From assembly GCA_021788515.1 (NCBI GenBank), contig JAJYKN010000080.1, positions 1 to 6,603 of the forward strand: a stretch of DNA of 6,603 nucleotides. Reading direction: 5' to 3'. Origin of the DNA: Nitrospirota bacterium (GTDB lineage Bacteria; Nitrospirota; UBA9217). Below are positions 1 to 5,145 of the stretch, one piece after another; position 1 is the stretch's first letter; the number at the start of each line of letters is the position of its first letter. The notes under the pieces were generated by a model, which saw only the letters and a list, made by a program, of their open reading frames with translations, did not search any database and was not told the DNA's origin. The translations under genes were made by a program, and so were the position numbers.

Positions 1-125
1 GAGAAATTCATTTGCGCCTCGGCAGGGCCGCCCGGGGCAAGGCGCATGACGCCGAAGCTGAGCACGGTGATGCCGAGCAGGATGGGGACCATAAGCAGCA
101 TGCGTTTTATGATGTAAGTGAGCAT
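1..125 (-). CDS. Peptide-type ABC transporter permease, DppB/OppB-like, N-terminal part only
   Basis: Only the first 41 residues are inside the window; the gene runs off the left edge. The protein starts MLTYIIKRMLLMVPILLGI, a basic patch followed by one long hydrophobic segment (about residues 9-28), then RLAPGGP near residues 30-36. This layout (short basic N-terminus, first membrane helix ending in a GIT-x-(L/I)-SF stretch, then a PGxP motif) is typical of the DppB/OppB/AppB permease family, inner-membrane subunits that form the channel for di- and oligopeptides or nickel together with a second permease and two ATPases. The substrate cannot be read from this fragment. The ATG at 125-123 is the only sensible start, but no clear Shine-Dalgarno precedes it. 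The gene begins 10 nt after the stop of the upstream small gene on the same strand, so co-transcription and translational coupling are likely. PGGP in place of PGDP is a known variant in the family. Confidence 0.82.
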   Translation of the reverse strand, partial: MLTYIIKRMLLMVPILLGITVLSFGVMRLAPGGPAEAQMNF

Positions 126-135
126 GTCAGGCGGT

Positions 136-390
136 TTATCCGGTGACTTTATAGACGAGGTCGAAGGGTTTTGCCGGCTGGGAAACTTTGATGCCGGTGA
201 ACTGTCCCCGGTTGGCTTTATCAACCGGCTTGTGGTCGAACTCCATGAGTTCGACCTTCTGGGTGAAGTCGGTTGCGGTCCCCTTGATGCGGATGGTATC
301 TCCGACAGCGAGATCGCTGAAATCAAGCTTGATTGCAGCTATTGAGGTCTTGTCAAAAAACTTAATCACTGAGCCGATCCGTTCTTCCAT
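136..390 (-). CDS. Small EF-Tu domain II-like protein (translation elongation factor-like)
   Basis: An 84-residue protein that resembles the beta-barrel domain II of translational GTPases (EF-Tu/IF-2 type) standing alone without any GTPase domain. The pattern is a short strand around IGSVIKFFDK (5-14), an AAIKL strand (18-22), the domain-II signature GDTIRIKG (30-37), then TDFTQKVELMEFDHKPV (40-56), which matches the ...TDFtQxVxSMqxxxxpV... segment of such proteins, and a closing GIKVS...DLVYKV strand. No catalytic or nucleotide-binding motif is present, so it cannot hydrolyse GTP; its role is unknown. An upstream TTG at 426 would add 12 residues (KYRAFYTMIVV follows it), but this overlaps the -35/-10 elements. 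I chose the ATG at 390 because the family normally begins M-x-E-x-(I/V)-G and because the promoter places transcription start at or next to it. It precedes the ABC permease gene by 10 nt and probably leads its operon. Confidence 0.75.
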   Translation of the reverse strand: MEERIGSVIKFFDKTSIAAIKLDFSDLAVGDTIRIKGTATDFTQKVELMEFDHKPVDKANRGQFTGIKVSQPAKPFDLVYKVTG

Positions 391-397
391 GACGACA

Positions 398-426
398 ATC
401 ATAGTATAAAATGCACGGTATTTCAA
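398..426 (-). promoter_or_regulatory. Sigma-70 promoter of the EF-Tu-domain-like gene, probably leaderless
   Basis: On the minus strand TTGAAA (426-421) and TATGAT (403-398) are separated by exactly 17 bp. Both hexamers are 5/6 matches to consensus. Seven bases after the -10 comes the ATG at 390, so the predicted transcription start falls on or one base before the start codon. No Shine-Dalgarno is present. Seen: the hexamers and spacing. Inferred: leaderless translation. Confidence 0.7.
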
Positions 427-443
427 GGAGAAATCGTCGTGTC

Positions 444-473
444 CTATTCAGGAACTGAAGGAAGCTTGAATAG
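444..473. repeat. 7-bp inverted repeat in the divergent promoter region
   Basis: CTATTCA (444-450) and TGAATAG (467-473) are perfect inverted copies separated by 16 bp. They lie between the minus-strand promoter at 398-426 and the plus-strand tRNA promoter at 516-544. This could be an operator or a chance repeat. The rest of 427-515 holds nothing else I can name. Confidence 0.3.
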
Positions 474-515
474 ACTCGAATGGTCGAATCTGCTTGTTTG
501 GCGGACACATAGCGC

Positions 516-544
516 TTGACAATGGGTAGGAGTGTGAGTATTAT
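516..544 (+). promoter_or_regulatory. Strong sigma-70 promoter for the tRNA cluster
   Basis: A perfect -35 TTGACA (516-521) is followed after 17 bp by TATTAT (539-544), a 5/6 match to the -10 consensus. The bases after the -10 include GGCC, a GC-rich discriminator of the kind linked to stringent control of stable RNA promoters. Expected start near 551, giving a leader of about 33 nt before tRNA-Pro. It should drive tRNA-Pro and tRNA-Arg(TCT). Confidence 0.85.
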
Positions 545-583
545 ATGGCCTACGAGTCAGGGGTCGGCAGCAGCGAAGTACGT

Positions 584-661
<78 letters not shown>

Positions 662-669
662 TTAAAGGC

Positions 670-763
670 AGTTTTGAGTTCATAGTTTTGAGTTGTGAGT
701 TGAAGAGAGGCTTGATTCTGATTGGCAACTTAAGGAACTCAAAATTCAACACTCAACACTGAA
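670..763. repeat. Heptad repeat array in inverted orientation (AGTT / AACT cores)
   Basis: Five 7-bp units with an AGTT core lie head to tail at 670-704: AGTTTTG, AGTTCAT, AGTTTTG, AGTTGTG, AGTTGAA. After about 31 bp come four units of the complementary kind at 736-763: AACTCAA, AATTCAA, CACTCAA, CACTGAA. The two blocks are partly self-complementary and could fold into an imperfect hairpin in the transcript between tRNA-Pro and tRNA-Arg. They are non-coding. Confidence 0.75.
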
Positions 764-768
764 TCTTC

Positions 769-845
769 GCGCCTGTAGCTCAGTTGGATAGAGCAACAGC
801 CTTCTAAGCTGTGGGCCAGGGGTTCGAATCCCTTCAGGCGCACCA
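769..845 (+). tRNA. tRNA-Arg (anticodon TCT)
   Basis: A 77-nt complete cloverleaf with encoded CCA. The acceptor GCGCCTG (769-775) pairs with CAGGCGC (835-841). The D arm is GCTC/GAGC, the anticodon stem ACAGC/GCTGT, and the loop CTTCTAA places TCT at 803-805. The T arm is AGGGG-TTCGAAT-CCCTT with an A:T pair at the base. It decodes AGA and, by wobble, AGG. No terminator is obvious between it and tRNA-Pro, so both likely share the promoter at 516-544. Confidence 0.97.
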
Positions 846-889
846 ATAGATTTATCTGGAACGGCGATTGGGATGTGCCGGATAGTGTG

Positions 890-918
890 TTGACAAATCT
901 CAATCGACGCATTAAGAT
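890..918 (+). promoter_or_regulatory. Internal sigma-70 promoter upstream of tRNA-His
   Basis: A perfect TTGACA (890-895) is followed after 17 bp by TAAGAT (913-918), a 4/6 match to the -10 consensus. Expected start near 925, about 26 nt upstream of tRNA-His. An A-rich run (919-926) follows the -10. Confidence 0.6.
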
Positions 919-950
919 AAAAAAAATTCTGCATACGGAAATATTCACAC

Positions 951-1027
951 GGTGGGCGTAGCTCAGTTGGTAGAGCTCCAGGTTGTGGCCCTGGTGGCCG
1001 CGGGTTCAAGCCCCGTCGCTCACCCCA
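951..1027 (+). tRNA. tRNA-His (anticodon GTG) with encoded G-1
   Basis: The acceptor GTGGGCG (952-958) pairs with CGCTCAC (1017-1023), with one G:U at the fourth pair. The extra 5' G at 951 faces discriminator C73 (1024), the G-1:C73 identity element that histidyl-tRNA synthetase requires, so I start the gene at 951. The D arm is GCTC/GAGC, the anticodon stem CCAGG/CCTGG, with GTG at 985-987. The T arm is GCGGG-TTCAAGC-CCCGT with a G:T base pair at its foot. CCA is encoded (1025-1027). A terminator follows within 15 nt. Confidence 0.96.
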
Positions 1028-1039
1028 ATTTTTCACAGA

Positions 1040-1069
1040 GAGACGGCCGATCCGGCCGTCTCAGTTTTT
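1040..1069 (+). terminator. Intrinsic terminator after tRNA-His
   Basis: A perfect 10-bp GC-rich stem, GAGACGGCCG (1040-1049) with CGGCCGTCTC (1053-1062), has a 3-nt loop ATC and is followed by AGTTTTT. It should end transcription after tRNA-His. The short tail may allow some read-through into the Arg tRNA genes that follow without a visible promoter. Confidence 0.88.
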
Positions 1070-1084
1070 CTAGGGATAGTAATT

Positions 1085-1161
<77 letters not shown>

Positions 1162-1188
1162 AGCGAATTTCAGGCTGCAAAATTCGCA

Positions 1189-1306
1189 GTGCTGAGTTCA
1201 AAGTTCAGCGTTCAGAGTGACGGCGTAAAACTTGAAGAACTTGGAACGGTGAACGATGAACTTTGAACCTTGAACCTTGAACCTTGAACCTTGAACCAAG
1301 AACCGT
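1189..1306. repeat. Heptad repeat array, GTTCNNN block then GAACNNN block
   Basis: At 1196-1216 three units GTTCAAA, GTTCAGC, GTTCAGA run in register, flanked by degenerate units GTGCTGA (1189-1195) and GTGACGG (1217-1223). At 1237-1306 ten uninterrupted units GAACNNN follow: TTG, GGT, GAT, TTT, then CTT four times, CAA, CGT. GTTCAAAGTTC (1196-1206) is the perfect reverse complement of GAACTTTGAAC (1258-1268). The array fills most of the 151-bp spacer between the two CGN-type Arg tRNAs. It is non-coding. Confidence 0.9.
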
Positions 1307-1312
1307 ACTTAT

Positions 1313-1389
1313 GCGCCCGTAGCTCAGCTGGATAGAGCGTTGGCCTCCGAAGCCAAAGGTCGTGGGTCCGACTCCCGCCGGGCGCACCA
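1313..1389 (+). tRNA. tRNA-Arg (anticodon CCG) with C at position 55
   Basis: A 77-nt cloverleaf with encoded CCA. The acceptor GCGCCCG (1313-1319) pairs with CGGGCGC (1379-1385), the D arm is GCTC/GAGC, the anticodon stem TTGGC/GCCAA, and the loop CTCCGAA places CCG at 1347-1349. The T stem GTGGG/CCCGC pairs with one U:G. The T loop reads TCCGACT, so position 55, nearly always U and converted to pseudouridine, is C here (1368). All other conserved T-loop bases (T54, C56, A58) are kept. It should read CGG only. All stems are intact, so I call it a gene, but the C55 raises a small doubt about function. Confidence 0.9.
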
Positions 1390-1400
1390 TAACATCACAA

Positions 1401-1447
1401 CGGAAGAGCGAAAGCCCTCAAATATTTCTCTTCGTTTTTAATTTTTT
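1401..1447 (+). terminator. Probable intrinsic terminator after the Arg tRNA pair
   Basis: GAAGAG (1403-1408) pairs with CTCTTC (1428-1433). The stem can extend inward with AAA (1411-1413) against TTT (1425-1427) past a 2-nt bulge. It is followed by TTTTTAATTTTTT (1435-1447). The stem is AT-rich and the loop is not tight, so strength is uncertain. Confidence 0.5.
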
Positions 1448-1448
1448 G

Positions 1449-1477
1449 TTGCATCCAGGTACAAAGGTAAGTATAAT
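1449..1477 (+). promoter_or_regulatory. Sigma-70 promoter for tRNA-Lys
   Basis: A perfect -10 TATAAT (1472-1477) lies 17 bp after TTGCAT (1449-1454), a 3/6 match to the -35 consensus. Expected start near 1484, 29 nt before tRNA-Lys. A weak -35 with a perfect -10 inside a dyad suggests a regulated promoter; see the dyad entry. Confidence 0.7.
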
Positions 1478-1497
1478 GTAGCCGCTTTGCACCTGGA
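1454..1497. promoter_or_regulatory. 13-bp inverted repeat flanking the tRNA-Lys -10 element
   Basis: TCCAGGTACAAAG (1454-1466) and CTTTGCACCTGGA (1485-1497) are inverted copies with 12 of 13 positions complementary, and the one mismatch (A1461 opposite C1490) lies inside the arms. The 18-bp centre (1467-1484) contains TATAAT and the expected start site. This is the position expected of a repressor operator. It could instead act as a DNA cruciform, but it is mostly upstream of +1, so it is unlikely to be an RNA hairpin. No regulator can be named. Confidence 0.6.
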
Positions 1498-1512
1498 ACA
1501 CGTAATGCATGC

Positions 1513-1588
<76 letters not shown>

Positions 1589-1603
1589 TAACAACATTAA
1601 GGG

Positions 1604-1668
1604 AGCAGTGGGTAATGGGCAGGAATCCGTTGAGCGGGATGCTGCACAATGCTCACTGCTTTCTTTTT
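1604..1668 (+). terminator. Probable intrinsic terminator between tRNA-Lys and tRNA-Leu
   Basis: AGCAGTG (1604-1610) pairs perfectly with CACTGCT (1654-1660), followed directly by TTCTTTTT (1661-1668). The enclosed 43 nt contains a competing small hairpin, GAGC (1632-1635) with GCTC (1651-1654). The long loop lowers confidence. Confidence 0.5.
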
Positions 1669-1673
1669 ATGAT
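1668..1673 (+). promoter_or_regulatory. Possible -10 element upstream of tRNA-Leu
   Basis: TATGAT lies 11 nt before tRNA-Leu, but no acceptable -35 is found 16-18 bp upstream. It would place the start only about 5 nt ahead of the gene. Weak candidate. Confidence 0.25.
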
Positions 1674-1684
1674 TTTGACCCGTT

Positions 1685-1767
1685 GCGAGAGTGGCGGAAC
1701 TGGCAGACGCGCTGGTCTTAGAAGCCAGTGGGTGACCGTGGGGGTTCAAGTCCCCCCTCTCGCACCA
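1685..1767 (+). tRNA. tRNA-Leu (anticodon TAG)
   Basis: An 83-nt class II tRNA with long variable arm and encoded CCA. The acceptor GCGAGAG (1685-1691) pairs with CTCTCGC (1757-1763). The anticodon stem CTGGT/GCCAG ends in a U:G pair, and the loop CTTAGAA places TAG at 1719-1721. The variable region (1729-1739) contains GGGTGACC-type pairing, and the T arm is GGGGG-TTCAAGT-CCCCC. A73 is the expected leucine discriminator. It reads CUA/CUG and probably most CUN codons. It is the last tRNA before tig. Confidence 0.96.
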
Positions 1768-1809
1768 AGTTAAGGTTCAAAGTTCGGAGTTCGATGTTCA
1801 GAGTGCAGG
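1768..1809. repeat. Third heptad array, GTTCNNN units, after tRNA-Leu
   Basis: GTTCAAA (1775-1781), GTTCGGA, GTTCGAT and GTTCAGA (1796-1802) run in perfect 7-bp register, followed by degenerate GTGCAGG (1803-1809) and preceded by AGTTAAG (1768-1774). It begins and ends like the array at 1196: both start GTTCAAAGTTC and both end GTTCAGAGTG, but this one has one more unit. AAGGTTCAAAGTTC (1772-1785) is also the exact reverse complement of 1258-1271. Confidence 0.85.
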
Positions 1810-1889
1810 CGGGGCCAATGCGTGATGGCTCTGCATGCTCCGGAGCCCTTGGGGCTTGATAGAGACTCTTATACAAAGGCGGGCAAGAA

Positions 1890-3170
1890 ATGAAATCGGT
1901 CGTAGAAGATATCAGCACAGTCAAGAAAAAGATCAGCATTGAAGTTGCACCCGACGACGTTGCCAGGGAGTTGGACAAGGCCCTTGCGGACGTGGGAAAG
2001 AAAGCCAGGATCCCCGGGTTCCGTCCGGGAAAGGCGCCGAAGAATATTGTCGAAAGGCACTATGGGGACGAAGTGAAAAGCGAGGTGGTGCACCGGCTTG
2101 TCACTGAATCTTACATGAAGGCTCTCGAGGAAAATAACCTCAATCCGGTGGATATGCCCGAGATAGAAAATATCTCAGCGCTCGCCAAAGGTTCTCCGCT
2201 GACCTTTACGGCGGTCGTCGAAGTCCGGCCCAATATAGAACTTGGCGTCTATGACGGCGTCGAAGTGAAGGAAACAGCCGTTGCCGTGAGCGATGCGGAG
2301 GTGACGGAGACCATTGACCGGCTGCGCGAGATGTACGCCCAGCTTGAAGTGGTTGAAGGCCGGCCGATCGAGAAAAACGACACGGCGATCATCGATTTTG
2401 AAGGTTTCCGGGATGGGAAGACCATCGAGGGCGCCAAAGCATCCGATTACATGCTTTCCCTGGGATCGAACTCCCTGATCCCCGGGTTCGAGGAGCAGCT
2501 TGTGGGCATGAACCGGGGTGAGACCCGGGAGATCAAGGTGACGTTCCCTGCGGATTACAATAATAAGGACCTGGCAGGCAAAGATGCCGCGTTTACGGTC
2601 ACGCTCAAGGAAATTAAAAAGAAAGTGCTTCCCGAGCTGAACGATGAATTTGCCAAGGACATCGGCAACAACGCAACCGTGGCGGAATTGACCGAGGGGA
2701 TCAAGAAAGACATCGAATATCGGAAGAAAAACGACCAGGCCTCGGCCCAGCGTGAGGAGCTGCTTTCGAAACTCGTCGATGCCCATACATTCGACATACC
2801 GCCGGGCATGGTGGAGCGGGAACTCCAATCCATGGCGCGCTCTCATGCGACGCGCATGGCGCGGCAGGGGGTTGACGTAAAGTCCTTTGACTTCCCAAAA
2901 TTCAGCGCCGAAAACAAGCACCTGGCCGAGAAGCGTGTCAAGGGGACCCTTTTGCTCGATGTCATCGCTGAAAAAGAGAAAATCGACGTGACCGACCAGG
3001 AAGTCTCTTCGGCGATCGCGGTGATGGCCAAGAGCTCCGGCCAGACCGCGGACGCGGTCAGGAAATACTATGAATCGCTCGACGGCGGGATTGAGAATTT
3101 GCGATCTTCCCTGATGCGGGAGAAGACCCTTAGTCTCTTGCTTTCCAAGGCAAAGAAGAGCTATAATTGA
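1890..3170 (+). CDS. tig: Trigger factor, ribosome-associated chaperone and peptidyl-prolyl isomerase
   Basis: 426 residues, close to the usual length (E. coli about 432). Trigger factor docks at the ribosomal exit tunnel and shields and folds nascent chains in the cytosol. The N-terminal domain (about 1-145) has the ribosome-binding signature GFRPGKAP at 43-50. The FKBP-type isomerase domain (about 160-243) shows DTAIIDFEGFRDGK (164-177), SLIPGFEEQLVGM (195-207) and an FTVTLKEIK strand near its end. The C-terminal helical chaperone arm (about 250-426) starts at the typical LPELNDEFAKDIG (247-259). The ATG at 1890 follows AAAGGCGGG (1876-1884) as ribosome-binding site. It leads tig-clpP-clpX with a 29-nt gap to clpP. 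I found no convincing promoter in 1810-1889, so transcription may start farther upstream or read in from tRNA-Leu. Nothing in the protein is unusual. Confidence 0.98.
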   Translation: MKSVVEDISTVKKKISIEVAPDDVARELDKALADVGKKARIPGFRPGKAPKNIVERHYGDEVKSEVVHRLVTESYMKALEENNLNPVDMPEIENISALAKGSPLTFTAVVEVRPNIELGVYDGVEVKETAVAVSDAEVTETIDRLREMYAQLEVVEGRPIEKNDTAIIDFEGFRDGKTIEGAKASDYMLSLGSNSLIPGFEEQLVGMNRGETREIKVTFPADYNNKDLAGKDAAFTVTLKEIKKKVLPELNDEFAKDIGNNATVAELTEGIKKDIEYRKKNDQASAQREELLSKLVDAHTFDIPPGMVERELQSMARSHATRMARQGVDVKSFDFPKFSAENKHLAEKRVKGTLLLDVIAEKEKIDVTDQEVSSAIAVMAKSSGQTADAVRKYYESLDGGIENLRSSLMREKTLSLLLSKAKKSYN

Positions 3171-3188
3171 ATCAAAGAAATAATAAAT

Positions 3189-3194
3189 GAGGAG
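3189..3194 (+). promoter_or_regulatory. Ribosome-binding site of clpP
   Basis: GAGGAG, five bases before the ATG at 3200, is a strong Shine-Dalgarno and fixes this start. It is the best one in the operon, in keeping with the high output needed for a 14-subunit protease. Confidence 0.85.
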
Positions 3195-3199
3195 AAATT

Positions 3200-3805
3200 A
3201 TGTCATTGATTCCGATAGTCGTTGAACAGACAAGCCGGGGTGAACGGGCCTATGATATCTATTCCCGCCTGCTGAAAGACCGGATCATTTTCCTTGGTAC
3301 CGCGATCGACGATGTGGTGGCCAACACCGTGATCGCGCAGCTCCTGTTCCTTGAGGCTGATGATCCGGACAAGGACATCTACCTCTACATCAATTCACCC
3401 GGTGGTGTCGTCACCTCGGGGCTTGCAATCTACGATACTATGAATTACATCAAGTCGTCGGTCTCGACTATTTGCATCGGGCAGGCCGCGAGCATGGGCG
3501 CACTTCTGTTGGCGGCGGGAACCAAGGGCAAACGGTTTTCCCTGCCCCATGCGCGGATCATGATCCATCAGCCCATGGGCGGTTTTCAGGGGCAGGCAAC
3601 GGACATCGAAATTCATGCCAGGGAAATCCTGAACATGAAGGACACCTTGAATAAGATCCTGTCCAATCACACCGGGCAGCCGATCGAGAAGGTCCGCACC
3701 GACACGGACCGTGATTTTTTCATGTCCGGCGAGGACGCAAAAACGTATGGTATTGTAGACGAAGTCATCGCAAAGAAAGTGTCCCGCACTGCGAAGGAGA
3801 AGTAA
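3200..3805 (+). CDS. clpP: ATP-dependent Clp protease proteolytic subunit
   Basis: 201 residues. ClpP forms two stacked heptamer rings in the cytosol; its serine protease sites cut proteins unfolded and fed in by ClpX or ClpA. The catalytic triad is visible: Ser98 in GQAASMGA (94-101), His123 in MIHQP (121-125) and Asp172 in DRDFF (170-174). The N-terminus [22 protein letters not shown] is the standard gating loop, and there is no long propeptide like that of E. coli. YLYINSPGG (61-69) contains the conserved glycine-rich oxyanion region, and [17 protein letters not shown] is the typical handle segment. The gene sits between tig and clpX, and its last codons hold the clpX ribosome-binding site (AAGGAGA, 3794-3800), so the two are translated in close coupling with only 4 nt between stop and start. 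Confidence 0.99.
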   Translation: MSLIPIVVEQTSRGERAYDIYSRLLKDRIIFLGTAIDDVVANTVIAQLLFLEADDPDKDIYLYINSPGGVVTSGLAIYDTMNYIKSSVSTICIGQAASMGALLLAAGTKGKRFSLPHARIMIHQPMGGFQGQATDIEIHAREILNMKDTLNKILSNHTGQPIEKVRTDTDRDFFMSGEDAKTYGIVDEVIAKKVSRTAKEK

Positions 3806-3809
3806 ACGT

Positions 3810-5051
3810 ATGACTGAAAAAAAAGAACATACAACGCCGCTCAAGTGCTCGTTTTGCGGCAAGGGGCAGGAAGAAGTCAAAAAGCTCATTGCGGGGCCTT
3901 CGGTCTTTATCTGCAATGAGTGCGTAGATTTGTGCAATGAGATCATCGCCGAGGAGTGGGAGGAGGCGAAGGAGGCCAAGATACCGCGCCTGCCGAAGCC
4001 TTCGGAGATTAAACGAGCCCTCGATGAGTATGTCGTAGGCCAGGAGCGGGCAAAGAAGATCCTCTCCGTGGCAGTACACAATCATTATAAGCGCATCGGC
4101 ATCCAGCAGGAGATCGGAGACGAAGTGGAACTCCAGAAGAGCAACATCCTGCTGATCGGCCCCACGGGCGTGGGCAAGACGCTGCTCGCCCAGACTTTGG
4201 CGCGGATCCTTGATGTGCCGTTTACGATTGCCGACGCCACAACGCTCACCGAAGCCGGTTATGTGGGAGAAGATGTGGAGAACATCATCCTGAAGCTTCT
4301 CCAGAGCGCGAACTACGAAGTAGAACGGGCCCAGCGGGGGATCGTGTACATCGATGAGATTGACAAGATCAGCCGCAAGTCCGAGAGCCCGTCGATCACC
4401 CGCGATGTGTCGGGTGAGGGCGTGCAGCAAGCGCTCCTCAAACTGATCGAAGGGACGGTCGCAAGCGTACCGCCCCAGGGCGGCCGCAAGCACCCTCACC
4501 AGGAGTTCATCCAGGTGGATACGAAGAATATCCTGTTTATCTGCGGAGGAGCTTTCGTCGGGATCGAGTCGATCATCGAGCAGCGGGTCGGCAAAAAGAC
4601 CATGGGCTTCGGCGCCGACATCCAGAGCAAACAGGACCGGAAGTTGAGCGAAACGCTCGCCACGCTCCAGCCTGAGGACCTGCTCAAGTACGGCTTGATC
4701 CCTGAATTCATCGGCCGCATGCCGGTGGTGGCCACGCTTGAGGAACTCGACGAACATGCGCTTATCGATATCCTTACTCGGCCGAAGAACGCGCTGATCA
4801 AACAGTATATGAAACTGCTCGCGCTCGAGGATTGCAAGCTGCGATTCAGCGACGGGGCGCTGAACGCGATCGCAAAAAAGGCGATCAGCAGAAAGACGGG
4901 CGCTCGCGGCCTTCGGGCCATTCTCGAGGACGTCATGCTGAACGTCATGTACGACGTCCCATCGCAGCCGGGAATCCGGGAGTGTGTTGTCAACGAAGAC
5001 GTGATCAGCGAAGGGGCGGAACCGTTGCTGATCTACGAAAAAATCGCCTAA
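3810..5051 (+). CDS. clpX: ATP-dependent Clp protease ATP-binding subunit ClpX
   Basis: 413 residues, normal for the family. A hexameric AAA+ unfoldase that recognises tagged substrates such as ssrA-tailed proteins and threads them into ClpP. The N-terminal zinc-binding domain has Cys13, Cys16, Cys35 and Cys38 (CSFC, CNEC). Walker A is GPTGVGKT (117-124) and Walker B IVYIDEID (178-185). Pore-1 loop GYVG is at 150-153, the RKH loop at 226-228, the ClpP-docking loop carries MGF (265-267, the IGF position), the arginine finger region is PEFIGRMP (298-305) and sensor 2 is GARGLRAI (364-371). All key residues are present, so it should be active. The ATG at 3810 is served by AAGGAGA inside the clpP end. 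It closes the operon; a strong terminator follows 34 nt after the stop. Confidence 0.99.
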   Translation: MTEKKEHTTPLKCSFCGKGQEEVKKLIAGPSVFICNECVDLCNEIIAEEWEEAKEAKIPRLPKPSEIKRALDEYVVGQERAKKILSVAVHNHYKRIGIQQEIGDEVELQKSNILLIGPTGVGKTLLAQTLARILDVPFTIADATTLTEAGYVGEDVENIILKLLQSANYEVERAQRGIVYIDEIDKISRKSESPSITRDVSGEGVQQALLKLIEGTVASVPPQGGRKHPHQEFIQVDTKNILFICGGAFVGIESIIEQRVGKKTMGFGADIQSKQDRKLSETLATLQPEDLLKYGLIPEFIGRMPVVATLEELDEHALIDILTRPKNALIKQYMKLLALEDCKLRFSDGALNAIAKKAISRKTGARGLRAILEDVMLNVMYDVPSQPGIRECVVNEDVISEGAEPLLIYEKIA

Positions 5052-5085
5052 CTGCCGGAGGACGGAAGTCAGGAACAAAATACGG

Positions 5086-5126
5086 AAGATGCAGGATTTG
5101 GGGTCGTAATCTTGCATCTTTTTTTT
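5086..5126 (+). terminator. Strong intrinsic terminator after clpX
   Basis: AAGATGCAGGATT (5086-5098) pairs with AATCTTGCATCTT (5108-5120) as a 13-bp stem with one G:U pair, a 9-nt loop, and an uninterrupted run of eight T (5119-5126). It ends the tig-clpP-clpX transcript. Read-through would be needed for it to supply engB, whose ATG is 20 nt after the T run. Confidence 0.92.
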
Positions 5127-5145
5127 AGCCTTTTCTCTGAAAAAT

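Noticed and set aside
118..345. Plus-strand frame of 75 codons overlapping the EF-Tu-domain-like gene
   Set aside because: It lies opposite a better-supported gene with a recognisable domain and promoter; composition and lack of a ribosome-binding site argue against it.
391..426. TTG at 426 as the start of the EF-Tu-domain-like protein (12 extra residues)
   Set aside because: The TTG coincides with the -35 element, so the transcript from that promoter could not contain it, and the added residues do not resemble the family N-terminus.
439..508. GTGTCC (439-444) and GGACAC (503-508) as an operator pair
   Set aside because: Six bases separated by nearly 60 bp is expected by chance.
1189..1306. 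Heptad array as a CRISPR
   Set aside because: Units are 7 bp without spacers of 30-40 bp, and there are no cas genes nearby.
1870..1875. TATACA as the -10 for tig
   Set aside because: It would start transcription inside or after the ribosome-binding site at 1876-1884, and no suitable -35 is present.
2175..2921. A 248-codon minus-strand open frame opposite tig
   Set aside because: It is a shadow of the trigger factor gene with no family signature and no ribosome-binding context.
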